Positions 1-5,977 of a DNA stretch of 12,376 bases are shown here, in pieces; within the stretch, counting starts at the first letter, position 1, and every line of letters begins with the position of its first letter. The stretch is from the NCBI GenBank assembly GCA_005877535.1, contig VBOM01000017.1, positions 1 to 12,376 of the forward strand. Direction: 5' to 3'. This DNA comes from Nitrospirota bacterium (GTDB lineage Bacteria > Nitrospirota > Nitrospiria > Nitrospirales > Nitrospiraceae). The notes under the pieces were generated by a model. That model was given only the letters and a program-made list of their open reading frames with translations. It made no database searches and was not told where the DNA came from. A program made the position numbers and the translations under genes.

Positions 1-2
1 CC

Positions 3-218
3 CCTACCATGCTTGCCACCAGCGCCGACCTACAAACACTCGTGGAAGCTAGGCAGAATCTGACCGCCCTTGATCTGCCCATCCTCCATGGGTGGCGACG
101 AAAGCTGGCTGGGGAGCTATTATTACAAGTTTTAGATGGGGCGGTTACAGTCACAGTAGACCGAATCTCCGGTGCCCTCCGGATGATCCAGGGACGTCCC
201 TCGAACGCTTCAAGCTGA
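3..218 (+). CDS. rnd: Probable ribonuclease D, C-terminal end (5' truncated by window edge)
   Basis: The frame is open from the window edge to a TGA at 216-218, so only about 71 C-terminal residues are present. They contain LPILHGWRRKLAGELLLQVL (from about residue 24), which matches the end of RNase D: E. coli Rnd has a GWRxxL...E.L..LL motif in its last helices, after a stretch like the ATSADLQTLVEAR seen here. RNase D is a cytoplasmic 3'-5' exoribonuclease that trims tRNA and other stable RNA precursors. The catalytic DEDD domain would lie upstream of the window and cannot be checked. An alternative is another protein with an HRDC-type C-terminus. A hairpin with a short T run lies about 115 bases after the stop. 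Confidence 0.68.
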   Translation, partial: PTMLATSADLQTLVEARQNLTALDLPILHGWRRKLAGELLLQVLDGAVTVTVDRISGALRMIQGRPSNASS

Positions 219-470
219 CGAACCGACTCTTCCCCTGCCTGAAACTAGCTCATTTGATTGTTCAAAAACGGCCCTGACTCAGCCCACACCGTCACGACTC
301 TCTTGCAAGGTGGCCGTTGGGAGCCGAATTGCCCTTGGAAAAGCCAAGGTTTTAGAGGGTCGTTGTTTTATCGCCTGCTACAGCCTCCTCCCCAGACAGG
401 GACAGGCGGGTATGGATCTGGCAGTCCTCTAGAGGCCCCCAGTCCACTCTATACACAGGTAGGAGCCATG
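219..470. other. Intergenic region between rnd and the GGDEF-like gene
   Basis: No convincing gene lies here. An upstream in-frame extension of the next gene (from a non-ATG codon at 258) has low-complexity, non-protein-like sequence and no ribosome binding site. The stretch contains a weak terminator-like hairpin (333-353) and a perfect 10-bp palindrome CCTCTAGAGG (426-435). I found no clear -35/-10 pair. Confidence 0.5.
333..353 (+). terminator. Weak Rho-independent terminator downstream of rnd
   Basis: The perfect 6-bp stem CCTTGG/CCAAGG with an AAAAG loop is followed directly by TTTT. The stem is short and the T run only four bases, so it may be a weak terminator. Its place after the rnd stop and before the next gene fits. 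Confidence 0.4.
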
Positions 471-1775
471 ATGAACCAGCTCTGGAAATCCATCCTCGCG
501 GTTCTCTTCCCTGGGGGGATAATTTTTCTCATAGCGATTGGATTTCTTCGTCCCCAGGGACTCCCAATGTGGCTGCAGCAGCCCATCGCAGCCCTGCCGT
601 ATATTGTCCTCATATTTGGGCTCATCTTCGGCTGGTACTTTGCCAGCAGTCGCATGATCCTCTCCCTGCTCGTGCTGGCACTCGCGGATCGAGCCCTGGT
701 ACTGTTTCCCAGCACCGATGCGGATCAGGCGGCTCTCAGTCAGACGATTGTCGCCATCACCGCCTTTCTCGTCCCTCTCAATCTTTTAGCCTTTTCTATC
801 TTCAAAGAAGATTCCCTCACGACCCTTCGCGGCGTGTTGCGTGTGCTGCTCGTCTTGGTCCAACCCTTTCTGCTGCTATGGCTCTGCCTCCCGGATCAGC
901 ATGACCTGGCCTCTGCCTTCACATGGGAGTACATTCCCTCGCTGTACATGGAATGGACGCCGATTCCACAGCCGGCCCTGTTTGCCTTTGCCACAGCGTT
1001 GCTACTGCACTTCATACGATTCGCTCTTCATCGTGACCCACTGGAGGGAGGAGCAATCTGGGCTCTGGTTGCCATTTTCATGGCCTATCATACGAGTCGC
1101 TACGGCTGGCAGGCGACAAACTTTTTCATGACGGGCGGACTGATTCTCTTCGTCACATTGCTTCAATCCTTCTATCAGCGGACCTACCGCGACGAGCTCA
1201 CCGGCATTCCTGGTCGCCTGGCCTATGAAGAAGCAATCGGGCAACTCGGGAAAAGGTTTTCCGTCGCAGTCATCAGCATCGACCAGCTGACCCAGTATGC
1301 CAATATCCACGGGAAACCTGTCGGCGAACAAATTCTGAAACTGGTCGCACCCAGGGTTCATGCCGCTTGTTCTGATGGGCAGATCTTCCGTACGACAGGA
1401 GAGGAACTCACCGTACTGTTCCCTGGAAAGTCAACCACAGAGACTTTGGGGACGCTGGAGACCGTCCGGAAAACGATCGAAGCCATCAGTCTGTTCCTCC
1501 GAGGACGAAACAGGGTCTGGGAAAAGCAACGAGGAACCCAAAAGACCGGATCACGCGACCAAGCACTTCCGATTACCCTGAGTATTGGCGTGGCAGAAAA
1601 AGTGAGCGACAGCGCGACGCTGACTCTGGTGATCAAGGCGACCTACCGCGCCCTCTATGAAGCCAAAGGAGCGGGAGGGAACGTCGTGAAGCGGGGAGGG
1701 GCGGCGATTGAGCCGGTACGACGGCCTCATGCCGGATCAGGAAGAGTCGTCACGAGTGGAGAATACGGAACGTAG
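471..1775 (+). CDS. Multi-pass membrane protein with degenerate GGDEF domain
   Basis: The product has 434 residues. About seven to eight hydrophobic segments (roughly residues 7-26, 40-58, 60-80, 91-111, 120-140, 168-186, 194-206, 219-233) precede a GGDEF-fold domain (about 236-408). The fold is supported by DELTGIPGR (241-249), the ITLSIGVAE strand (368-376) and ALYEAKGAGGNVV near 394. The active site is heavily altered. The GGDEF motif reads TGEEL (309-313), the first metal-binding Asp is Ser269, the guanine-binding Asn is Ala277, the second guanine contact Asp is Glu286, and no RxxD inhibitory site is visible. Diguanylate cyclase activity is therefore unlikely; a GTP- or c-di-GMP-binding or scaffold role is possible. 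AGGAG at 461-465 favours the ATG at 471 over the adjacent ATG at 468. The gene converges on the ArsC-like gene across a hairpin repeat. Confidence 0.8.
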   Translation: MNQLWKSILAVLFPGGIIFLIAIGFLRPQGLPMWLQQPIAALPYIVLIFGLIFGWYFASSRMILSLLVLALADRALVLFPSTDADQAALSQTIVAITAFLVPLNLLAFSIFKEDSLTTLRGVLRVLLVLVQPFLLLWLCLPDQHDLASAFTWEYIPSLYMEWTPIPQPALFAFATALLLHFIRFALHRDPLEGGAIWALVAIFMAYHTSRYGWQATNFFMTGGLILFVTLLQSFYQRTYRDELTGIPGRLAYEEAIGQLGKRFSVAVISIDQLTQYANIHGKPVGEQILKLVAPRVHAACSDGQIFRTTGEELTVLFPGKSTTETLGTLETVRKTIEAISLFLRGRNRVWEKQRGTQKTGSRDQALPITLSIGVAEKVSDSATLTLVIKATYRALYEAKGAGGNVVKRGGAAIEPVRRPHAGSGRVVTSGEYGT

Positions 1776-1781
1776 CCCTGG

Positions 1782-1845
1782 CTAGTAGGTTGTTAAACAC
1801 TATGATGGGCGGGTGGAAAGAGCAATTGTTTCAACAGCCTGCTAG
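1782..1845. repeat. Short CTAG-ended inverted repeat between convergent genes
   Basis: The left arm CTAGTAGGTTGTTAAAC (1782-1798) pairs with the right arm 1829-1845. The right arm's reverse complement is CTAGCAGGCTGTTGAAA: 13 of 17 positions are identical, and two of the differences are G-U wobbles in RNA. The arms resemble the ends of the larger element at 2836-3094. The right-hand CTAG contains the stop codon of the minus-strand ArsC-like gene (1842-1844). In RNA it would fold into a long hairpin and could end transcription from both sides. Confidence 0.65.
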
Positions 1846-2192
1846 AGAAGTTCTTTCACAGACTCCGCCGGTCTGGCCAAGATCACCTTCTCGCCCTTTT
1901 CGACAATCGGACGCTGAATGAGATCCGGATGGGCTAGCATCATATCAAGCCATTCATCATCCGAAATATTCTTTTTCGCTAAACCGAGCTCCTTGTAGAT
2001 GTCCTCCTTGGTTCTCAGAATATCCTTCGGCGAGAGACCCGCCTTCTTTAAAAGGTTCCTGAGTTGCGCCTTAGTGAAGGGCTTCTCGTAGTAGTTGATG
2101 GCAGTGAAGGACTTGCCGCTCTCTTTTAACAACTGCACCACCTGACGGCATGTGCTGCAGGTTGGTTTCTGGTAAATCGTCACCTCAGCCAT
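1842..2192 (-). CDS. ArsC-family arsenate reductase-like protein (thioredoxin fold)
   Basis: The product has 116 residues. The N-terminal strand leads into PTCSTCRQ (10-17), with Cys12 and an additional Cys15. Arg60, Arg94 and Arg107 fall exactly at the positions of the three arsenate-binding arginines of glutaredoxin-linked E. coli plasmid ArsC (Cys12/Arg60/Arg94/Arg107), in the family-typical contexts LRTKED and LIQRPIV. The family reduces arsenate to arsenite in the cytoplasm, but also includes YffB-like proteins and the regulator Spx, whose CxxC this protein shares. I therefore keep the call at family level. The start is the ATG at 2192, seven bases after AAGGAG; the upstream TTG at 2198 is too close to that site. 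The gene has no visible ars operon partners. Its stop lies in the CTAG end of the repeat at 1782-1845. Confidence 0.85.
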   Translation of the reverse strand: MAEVTIYQKPTCSTCRQVVQLLKESGKSFTAINYYEKPFTKAQLRNLLKKAGLSPKDILRTKEDIYKELGLAKKNISDDEWLDMMLAHPDLIQRPIVEKGEKVILARPAESVKELL

Positions 2193-2401
2193 GTTCAAAC
2201 TCCTTGTCTTAGCCTCGACTATTCATGCATACCTGCTACGTCGTCCGATCATCTCGCCGGCGGGATTTTCTCGTTCGGCCTCCTCGACGGACTGAGTGTT
2301 CGCCTACGTCGACCTTATTTGCGAGTAGCCCCGGCAGGTTTCGGTTTCAAACCCTTCGCGACGGCATTCTTGATTAATTGCTGGTTAGCGTTTCGTCCGC
2401 C
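2193..2401. other. Intergenic region upstream of the ArsC-like gene
   Basis: No gene supported by both a start and a ribosome binding site is seen. On the minus strand, two short open stretches have protein-like composition (about 2315-2413 and just before the ArsC-like start), but both lack starts and are interrupted by stops. They may be decayed coding sequence or chance. I see no clear promoter for the minus-strand gene. Confidence 0.4.
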
Positions 2402-2434
2402 TTGACGCCATTTTTACCCGTGTGATACACGGGT
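2402..2434 (+). promoter_or_regulatory. Putative promoter overlapped by an 8-bp inverted repeat
   Basis: TTGACG (2402-2407) and GATACA (2424-2429) are 16 bases apart, with a TGT just before the -10 (extended -10 type). The -35 matches the sigma70 consensus at 5 of 6 positions; the -10 matches only 3 of 6. A perfect inverted repeat, ACCCGTGT-GAT-ACACGGGT (2416-2434), covers the -10 region, the usual place for a repressor site. It lies 18 bases before the ATG at 2453, so the transcript would have a very short leader. Confidence 0.4.
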
Positions 2435-2452
2435 CTCATCTTATTCACTTGA

Positions 2453-2839
2453 ATGCCGATTATGCCGACACCAATCTTCGGAACCAGCTCCACCGGCCAA
2501 TTTTCTTGTGCTACGGATTCTCATCACACCTTACGAGACCTCCGCACGAAGTGCAAGGGACAGCCGGTGTTGGTTCTCGGGCATGTATTGGCCAGAAAAG
2601 GGCAGGAAGGAACCTTTGAGGTCTTTAACAACCGCCTGGCCATCGTCAAATTCTCTGATGGCGGCGCGATAGGATATGACCCGCGGGAGCTGATCCTGCC
2701 TACCGACATCGACGATAAGGGAACGGCCTACTTCGAAATTCGCCCCTGCCGGCAGTGCGAACAACTCTTCCCTCTGACCGCCGAAGAGTGTGAGGCAGCA
2801 GAAGAACCCACCTTATGTCCGGAATGCCGCATCGCCTAG
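2453..2839 (+). CDS. Hypothetical zinc-ribbon protein
   Basis: The product has up to 128 residues and I recognise no named family. The first 25 or so residues look poorly conserved. The central part (about 28-95) has alternating hydrophobic strands, such as QPVLVLGHVLARKG and RLAIVKFSDGGAIGYD, suggesting a small beta-rich domain. The C-terminus carries CRQC (99-102) and CPEC (122-125) separated by 19 residues, a four-Cys zinc ribbon with acidic EECEAAEE between the pairs. It is probably cytoplasmic, binding nucleic acid or protein. The start is uncertain: ATGs at 2453 and 2462 both lack a good Shine-Dalgarno site. The TAG stop lies inside the left CTAG end of the repeat at 2836-3094. Confidence 0.65.
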   Translation: MPIMPTPIFGTSSTGQFSCATDSHHTLRDLRTKCKGQPVLVLGHVLARKGQEGTFEVFNNRLAIVKFSDGGAIGYDPRELILPTDIDDKGTAYFEIRPCRQCEQLFPLTAEECEAAEEPTLCPECRIA

Positions 2840-3094
2840 CAGGATGCTGAAAAAGCCAGCCAGTTTCGTTCTCGCATCGCTCAGAGGCTCAACGTACCGA
2901 AGCGTACGCCTCGCCTCTTCGCTCGCTGCGGCCTTGCTTGGGACAAGGCGCGTCTCGGCGCGCCAGGGTTGGGCGGGTGAGAAGTCTGGCCTTTTTGAGC
3001 ATCCTGCGCGAGACTTGCGCGACAAGCGCGATGCACAACCCGTGATTTCGAGCGTCTCGCCCGTCCCGCCAGTCTCGCTCGGCTATCCTACTAG
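2836..3094. repeat. MITE/REP-like structured element with CTAG ends
   Basis: The core has near-perfect terminal inverted repeats: GCAGGATGCTGAAAAAGCCAG (2839-2859) against 2986-3007, whose reverse complement differs by one substitution and one extra G. The outer ends CTAGCAGGAT (2836-2845) and ATCCTACTAG (3085-3094) are also inverted, 9 of 10 matching. The interior is GC-rich with smaller inverted repeats and repeated GCGAGAC/GCGCGAC-like words. No transposase is encoded, so this is a non-autonomous mobile or REP-type element by inference. Both end CTAGs provide stop codons for the two convergent flanking genes. It could also act as a two-way terminator. Confidence 0.7.
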
Positions 3095-3480
3095 TCGGCC
3101 AGCGGTGCGATCTCGATCGCTTTCTTAATTAAGCAATCGCCCGCAAAAGACTGCAAGGACATCGGCAACATGCTGGCGTCGATCACGTGTACCGTGACAA
3201 TCTGAAAGCCTTCAGCGACTTTGAATCCTCCAAGTTTCATGGCATGACAGATTTCGAGCTTTTTCCAAATCAGATTGTTCAGGATCGTCTCCGACGCGAG
3301 GAGCTTCATATCTGACACTACGTCATTCACCGAGACCTTCGCCGATATCCGCGCCTTATCTTTTGGGACTTCGCTTACGACAGCAAAGGCAAGGATTTCG
3401 CCGTCGGCCTTGACCAAGAAGGCTGTCCCCGTCGCGATGAGACCGAACAGCATCAGCAGGAGGAACAGACGCGAAATCAT
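3091..3480 (-). CDS. Hypothetical exported or membrane-anchored protein
   Basis: The product has 129 residues. Residues 2-24 form a hydrophobic helix (ISRLFLLLMLFGLIATGTAF) that is either a signal peptide or an N-terminal anchor. The rest (about 105 residues) is soluble, with mixed strands and helices and two cysteines (near 77 and 116). I recognise no family. The start is the ATG at 3480, preceded at six bases by AGGAAG; the GTG at 3483 would be only three bases from that site. It lies downstream of the 51-residue membrane protein gene on the same strand, about 70 bases away, and the two probably share the promoter at 3740-3768. Its TAG stop is supplied by the right CTAG end of the neighbouring repeat, so the original C-terminus may have been different. 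Confidence 0.7.
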   Translation of the reverse strand: MISRLFLLLMLFGLIATGTAFLVKADGEILAFAVVSEVPKDKARISAKVSVNDVVSDMKLLASETILNNLIWKKLEICHAMKLGGFKVAEGFQIVTVHVIDASMLPMSLQSFAGDCLIKKAIEIAPLAD

Positions 3481-3552
3481 CACTTACTTCCTCTGCATAT
3501 CTAATTGTTCGCGTGAACCTACAGGTTCTGGACGGTCCATACGAGATTTCGG

Positions 3553-3708
3553 CTAACCGACGGAAGGTCTTCCCCCGTGGCTCACGGCATTCCTTCCGAT
3601 CGGTTTGACCGACTTCGGCTGTGATGTCGTCGCAGGTGCCAGCCAGAACATCATGAACCACGGAACAAGAACGAGACATCCGACGAGGGACATAACCCAT
3701 AGGCACAT
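3553..3708 (-). CDS. Small single-helix membrane protein (51 residues)
   Basis: The ATG at 3708 opens a 51-codon frame ending in TAG. GGAG (3717-3720) stands eight bases before the ATG, a good ribosome binding site. Residues 3-24 form one strongly hydrophobic helix (LWVMSLVGCLVLVPWFMMFW); the last 25 residues are basic and polar (KSVKPIGRN, HGGRPSVG). The small, membrane-spanning shape with a positive C-terminal tail suggests an accessory subunit or regulator of a membrane complex, but I recognise no family. A putative promoter lies just upstream. The next gene downstream on the same strand also starts with a membrane helix, so the pair may act together at the membrane. Confidence 0.6.
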   Translation of the reverse strand: MCLWVMSLVGCLVLVPWFMMFWLAPATTSQPKSVKPIGRNAVSHGGRPSVG

Positions 3709-3739
3709 GGGCCTTTCTCCGGTCGCGGCCGGCTAATTG

Positions 3740-3768
3740 AGTATGCCAATCAACAAGATCCATTTCAA
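3740..3768 (-). promoter_or_regulatory. Putative sigma70 promoter of the minus-strand pair
   Basis: On the minus strand, TTGAAA (3763-3768) and CATACT (3740-3745) are exactly 17 bases apart. TGG precedes the -10, giving an extended -10 element. Transcription would begin near 3733, about 25 bases before the start of the 51-residue gene. The region also separates this pair from divergent citrate synthase. Confidence 0.45.
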
Positions 3769-3843
3769 GATCCTGCTTCTTTGAACATGATAGACTGACC
3801 CCACTCTTCATGTATTCTGCCACTCAGGCGAAGGAGCACAATC

Positions 3844-4977
3844 ATGCCACATGATTTTATGCCGGGGCTCGCCGGAGTCCCCGCAGCCAAATCTGCGATT
3901 AGCGATGTGGATGGGCTGCTCGGTGTGCTGGAATATCGCGGCATCCGTATCGAAGAACTCTGTCTGCGATCGTCCTATCTCGAAACCGCCTATCTGTTGC
4001 TATTTGGACACCTTCCCACTCAATTGCAGCTCGTGCGATGGAATGAGGACATCGTCCATCATCGTCGCATCAAGTTCAAGATTATCGACTTATTGAAATG
4101 CCTTCCGGAGCAGGGGCATCCCATGGACGCCTTGCAGGCTGCAGTCGCCGCTTTGGGCATGTTTTATCCAGGCCGGAATGTCCAGGACATCGAAAATAAC
4201 TATTGGTCTGCCGTCCGCCTTGTTGCCAAACTGCCCACGATTGTCGCTGCCTGGGCGCGGCTGCGGCATGGGGACGAGTATATTCCACCACGCGACGATC
4301 TCGGATTTTCAGAAAACTTCCTGTACATGCTGACTGAGACTGAGCCGCATCCTTTGTGGGGTAACATTTTCGACGACTGCCTGGTCCTTCATGCCGAGCA
4401 TACGATGAATGCCTCAACCTTTACCGGCATGATCACTGCCTCGACGCTGGCCGATCCCTATACGGTCGTGGCGTCCTCAATCGGGGCCCTGAAGGGGCCA
4501 CTGCATGGCGGGGCCAACGAAGAAGTCGTGCAGATGCTGAAGGAGATTGGTGAACCAAGGCGGGCTCGATCGTACCTCGAAGAACTGATTCGCGCGAAAC
4601 AGAAGCTGATGGGCTTCGGTCACCGGGTATACAAGGTCAAAGATCCCCGTGCGACAATCCTACAAAGTCTGTGCGAGCGACTCTTCAAAGAATGTGGCAG
4701 TTCACCACTATACGAGGTGGCCTTAGAGGTCGAGCGGGTTGCAGAAGAGCTGTTGAAGGGGAAGGGGATTTATCCAAACGTCGACTTCTACTCCGGGATC
4801 GTCTACGACAAGATGGGCATCGAGGCCGATCTGTTCACACCGTTATTCGCGATGGCGCGGGTGTCGGGGTGGCTCGCTCACTGGTTGGAGCAGCTTCGCG
4901 AGAACAAACTATTTCGTCCTGACCAAATTTATTCCGGTGAGCATAATCGACCGTACATCCCCATCGACCAACGCTAA
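3844..4977 (+). CDS. gltA: Citrate synthase
   Basis: The 377-residue product condenses oxaloacetate and acetyl-CoA to citrate in the cytoplasm. The length fits the compact bacterial type found in dimeric citrate synthases rather than the longer E. coli hexameric form. The catalytic triad is visible: His221 in GPLHGGANEE, His260 in MGFGHRVYKVKDPRA and Asp314 in YPNVDFYSG. The conserved LHAEHTMNASTF helix is at 182-193. AAGGAG (3831-3836) is seven bases before the ATG, an ideal site. The gene stands alone, divergent from the small membrane gene pair, with Hsp20 150 bases downstream. A 2-methylcitrate synthase cannot be excluded from sequence alone, but no prp genes are nearby. In organisms with a reductive TCA cycle this enzyme would serve the oxidative direction. 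Confidence 0.93.
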   Translation: MPHDFMPGLAGVPAAKSAISDVDGLLGVLEYRGIRIEELCLRSSYLETAYLLLFGHLPTQLQLVRWNEDIVHHRRIKFKIIDLLKCLPEQGHPMDALQAAVAALGMFYPGRNVQDIENNYWSAVRLVAKLPTIVAAWARLRHGDEYIPPRDDLGFSENFLYMLTETEPHPLWGNIFDDCLVLHAEHTMNASTFTGMITASTLADPYTVVASSIGALKGPLHGGANEEVVQMLKEIGEPRRARSYLEELIRAKQKLMGFGHRVYKVKDPRATILQSLCERLFKECGSSPLYEVALEVERVAEELLKGKGIYPNVDFYSGIVYDKMGIEADLFTPLFAMARVSGWLAHWLEQLRENKLFRPDQIYSGEHNRPYIPIDQR

Positions 4978-5066
4978 GGTCTCTCCTGCATCGCCGCCTT
5001 CAACAGTGTCCTAGCCCCCTTGACTCGGCGGCAGCCAGAGTTATCTGCTGTGTCATACAGAGAAAT

Positions 5067-5100
5067 CGGCGCGCGCCGCGAATAGACAGTCTGAAACTGT
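5067..5100 (+). promoter_or_regulatory. Inverted repeats in the presumed hsp20 leader
   Basis: A perfect 12-bp palindrome CGGCGCGCGCCG (5067-5078) and ACAGT-CTGAA-ACTGT (5086-5100) lie 14-47 bases before the hsp20 ribosome binding site. A weak TTGACT at 5020-5025 could be a -35, but no good -10 follows. I do not see a CIRCE operator or an anti-Shine-Dalgarno strand typical of ROSE or fourU thermosensors. The role is uncertain. Confidence 0.3.
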
Positions 5101-5126
5101 GGCTAAGAACAAGAAGGAGGTTTGCC

Positions 5127-5576
5127 ATGACACTCGTACGTTGGGATCCGTTTCGTGAACTCGAAGACATGTCGGATCGGTTGAATCGGATGTTTAGCCG
5201 TCCCGCTCTCCCCACGGCAAATGGTAAGGAGACGATGGTCGTTGCCGACTGGGTGCCATCCGTGGACGTCAGCGAAACGGAGGGGGGCTATCAGATCAAG
5301 GCGGAGATCCCTGATGTGAAGAAGGAGGATGTGAAGGTGACACTGGAAGACGGGGTCCTCACAATCCAGGGTGAGCGGAAGCAGGAGAAGGAAGAGACCG
5401 GCAAAAAGTACCATCGGGTAGAGCGCTCCTATGGCAGCTTCGTGCGGAGCTTCACATTGCCGGATCTGGTTGATGAGGAGCAGGTGAAGGCGGAATTCAA
5501 GGATGGCGTTCTGAATCTCCACCTGCCCAAGTCCGAGAAGACAAAGCCGAAAGCGATCGAAGTCAAGGTCGGCTAA
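5127..5576 (+). CDS. Small heat-shock protein, Hsp20/alpha-crystallin family
   Basis: The product has 149 residues, usual for bacterial Hsp20. The N-terminal WDPFRELEDM segment (6-15) is typical of class A small heat-shock proteins. The alpha-crystallin domain spans roughly 42-136, with VPSVDVSETEGGYQIKAEIP, DGVLTIQGER and the late motif FKDGVLNLHLPK (124-135). The C-terminal IEV (near 144) is the I-x-V/I motif that docks into neighbouring subunits. It is an ATP-independent holdase that forms oligomers and keeps unfolding proteins soluble. AAGGAGG (5114-5120), six bases before the ATG, is a strong ribosome binding site. The gene stands alone, followed by a clear terminator and a convergent hypothetical gene. 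Confidence 0.95.
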   Translation: MTLVRWDPFRELEDMSDRLNRMFSRPALPTANGKETMVVADWVPSVDVSETEGGYQIKAEIPDVKKEDVKVTLEDGVLTIQGERKQEKEETGKKYHRVERSYGSFVRSFTLPDLVDEEQVKAEFKDGVLNLHLPKSEKTKPKAIEVKVG

Positions 5577-5603
5577 TCGATAAACGCAACATTTGGTCTG
5601 AAC

Positions 5604-5633
5604 AGAGGCCCGCTCCGGCGGGCCTCTTCGTTA
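5604..5633 (+). terminator. Rho-independent terminator after hsp20
   Basis: The perfect 10-bp GC-rich stem AGAGGCCCGC/GCGGGCCTCT with a TCCG loop (5604-5627) is followed by a short, imperfect T-containing tail (TCGTTAG). It lies between convergent hsp20 and the minus-strand gene ending at 5649. The T run is poor, so the strong stem carries the evidence. Confidence 0.7.
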
Positions 5634-5648
5634 GCACCAATTAGATCA

Positions 5649-5891
5649 CTATGTCTCATCCTTGGTCGTTCCGCCCATCACCAGCTCCCAGATCAGATTG
5701 TCCAGATCGTAGCCCAACACATAGCGCTGTCCGTCGTCAGCTTCAACCCGGAAATAGCAATGCGTCTCGGTATACCAGCGAGTCACGATCTCGGTCACTG
5801 TCCGTCTGCTACCGTCAAGCGTGAAGGCGCGTGGAGTCTCCTCCCCTTTATCACCAGCGAACGCGTCAACAACAAGCTGCGATCTGTCCAT
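5649..5891 (-). CDS. Hypothetical small soluble protein
   Basis: From the ATG at 5891 the product has 80 residues; AAGGG lies nine bases upstream. Longer starts at 5934 (ATG) or beyond add residues without a good ribosome binding site, and would run into the fumC promoter and leader. The sequence has alternating strands (VTEIVTRWY, CYFRVEADDG, QRYVLGYDLD) and ends with a hydrophobic NLIWELVMGG segment. This suggests a small beta-sheet protein, with no signal peptide or membrane helix. I recognise no family. Two genes flank it: hsp20 converges on it across a terminator, and fumC diverges from it, 86 bases away. Confidence 0.6.
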   Translation of the reverse strand: MDRSQLVVDAFAGDKGEETPRAFTLDGSRRTVTEIVTRWYTETHCYFRVEADDGQRYVLGYDLDNLIWELVMGGTTKDET

Positions 5892-5903
5892 CGAGCTATA
5901 CCC

Positions 5904-5933
5904 TTGTGCAAGTGGGGGAGCGGAGTTTATCAT
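5904..5933 (+). promoter_or_regulatory. Putative fumC promoter
   Basis: TATCAT (5928-5933) matches the -10 consensus at 5 of 6 positions. TTGTGC (5904-5909) is an 18-base-spaced, weaker -35. Transcription would start near 5940, about 38 bases before the fumC ATG. Confidence 0.35.
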
Positions 5934-5977
5934 GGCGCCCGCGACACCTGAGCATCCTCTAAATTGGAGTAGGACGG

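Noticed and set aside
258..467. In-frame upstream extension of the GGDEF-like gene
   Set aside because: It begins at a non-ATG codon without a ribosome binding site, and the extension is Pro/Gly-rich and unlike protein. It contains a terminator-like hairpin, and AGGAG directly precedes 471.
2315..2413. Minus-strand open stretch with protein-like composition, ending KPKPAGATRK
   Set aside because: A stop lies immediately upstream, there is no in-frame start, and a frameshift would be needed. It could be a decayed small gene, but I cannot support it.
3484..3540. Eighteen-codon minus-strand frame ending just before the 129-residue gene
   Set aside because: There is no Shine-Dalgarno site before its ATG and the length is too short to support.
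3356..3823. Long minus-strand frame of 155 codons
   Set aside because: It overlaps two better-supported minus-strand genes in another frame, is rich in Arg and Cys, and lacks a good ribosome binding site at its start.
4978..5126. ROSE or fourU RNA thermosensor before hsp20
   Set aside because: No anti-Shine-Dalgarno segment or four-U run is close to AAGGAGG, and the palindromes alone are not enough.
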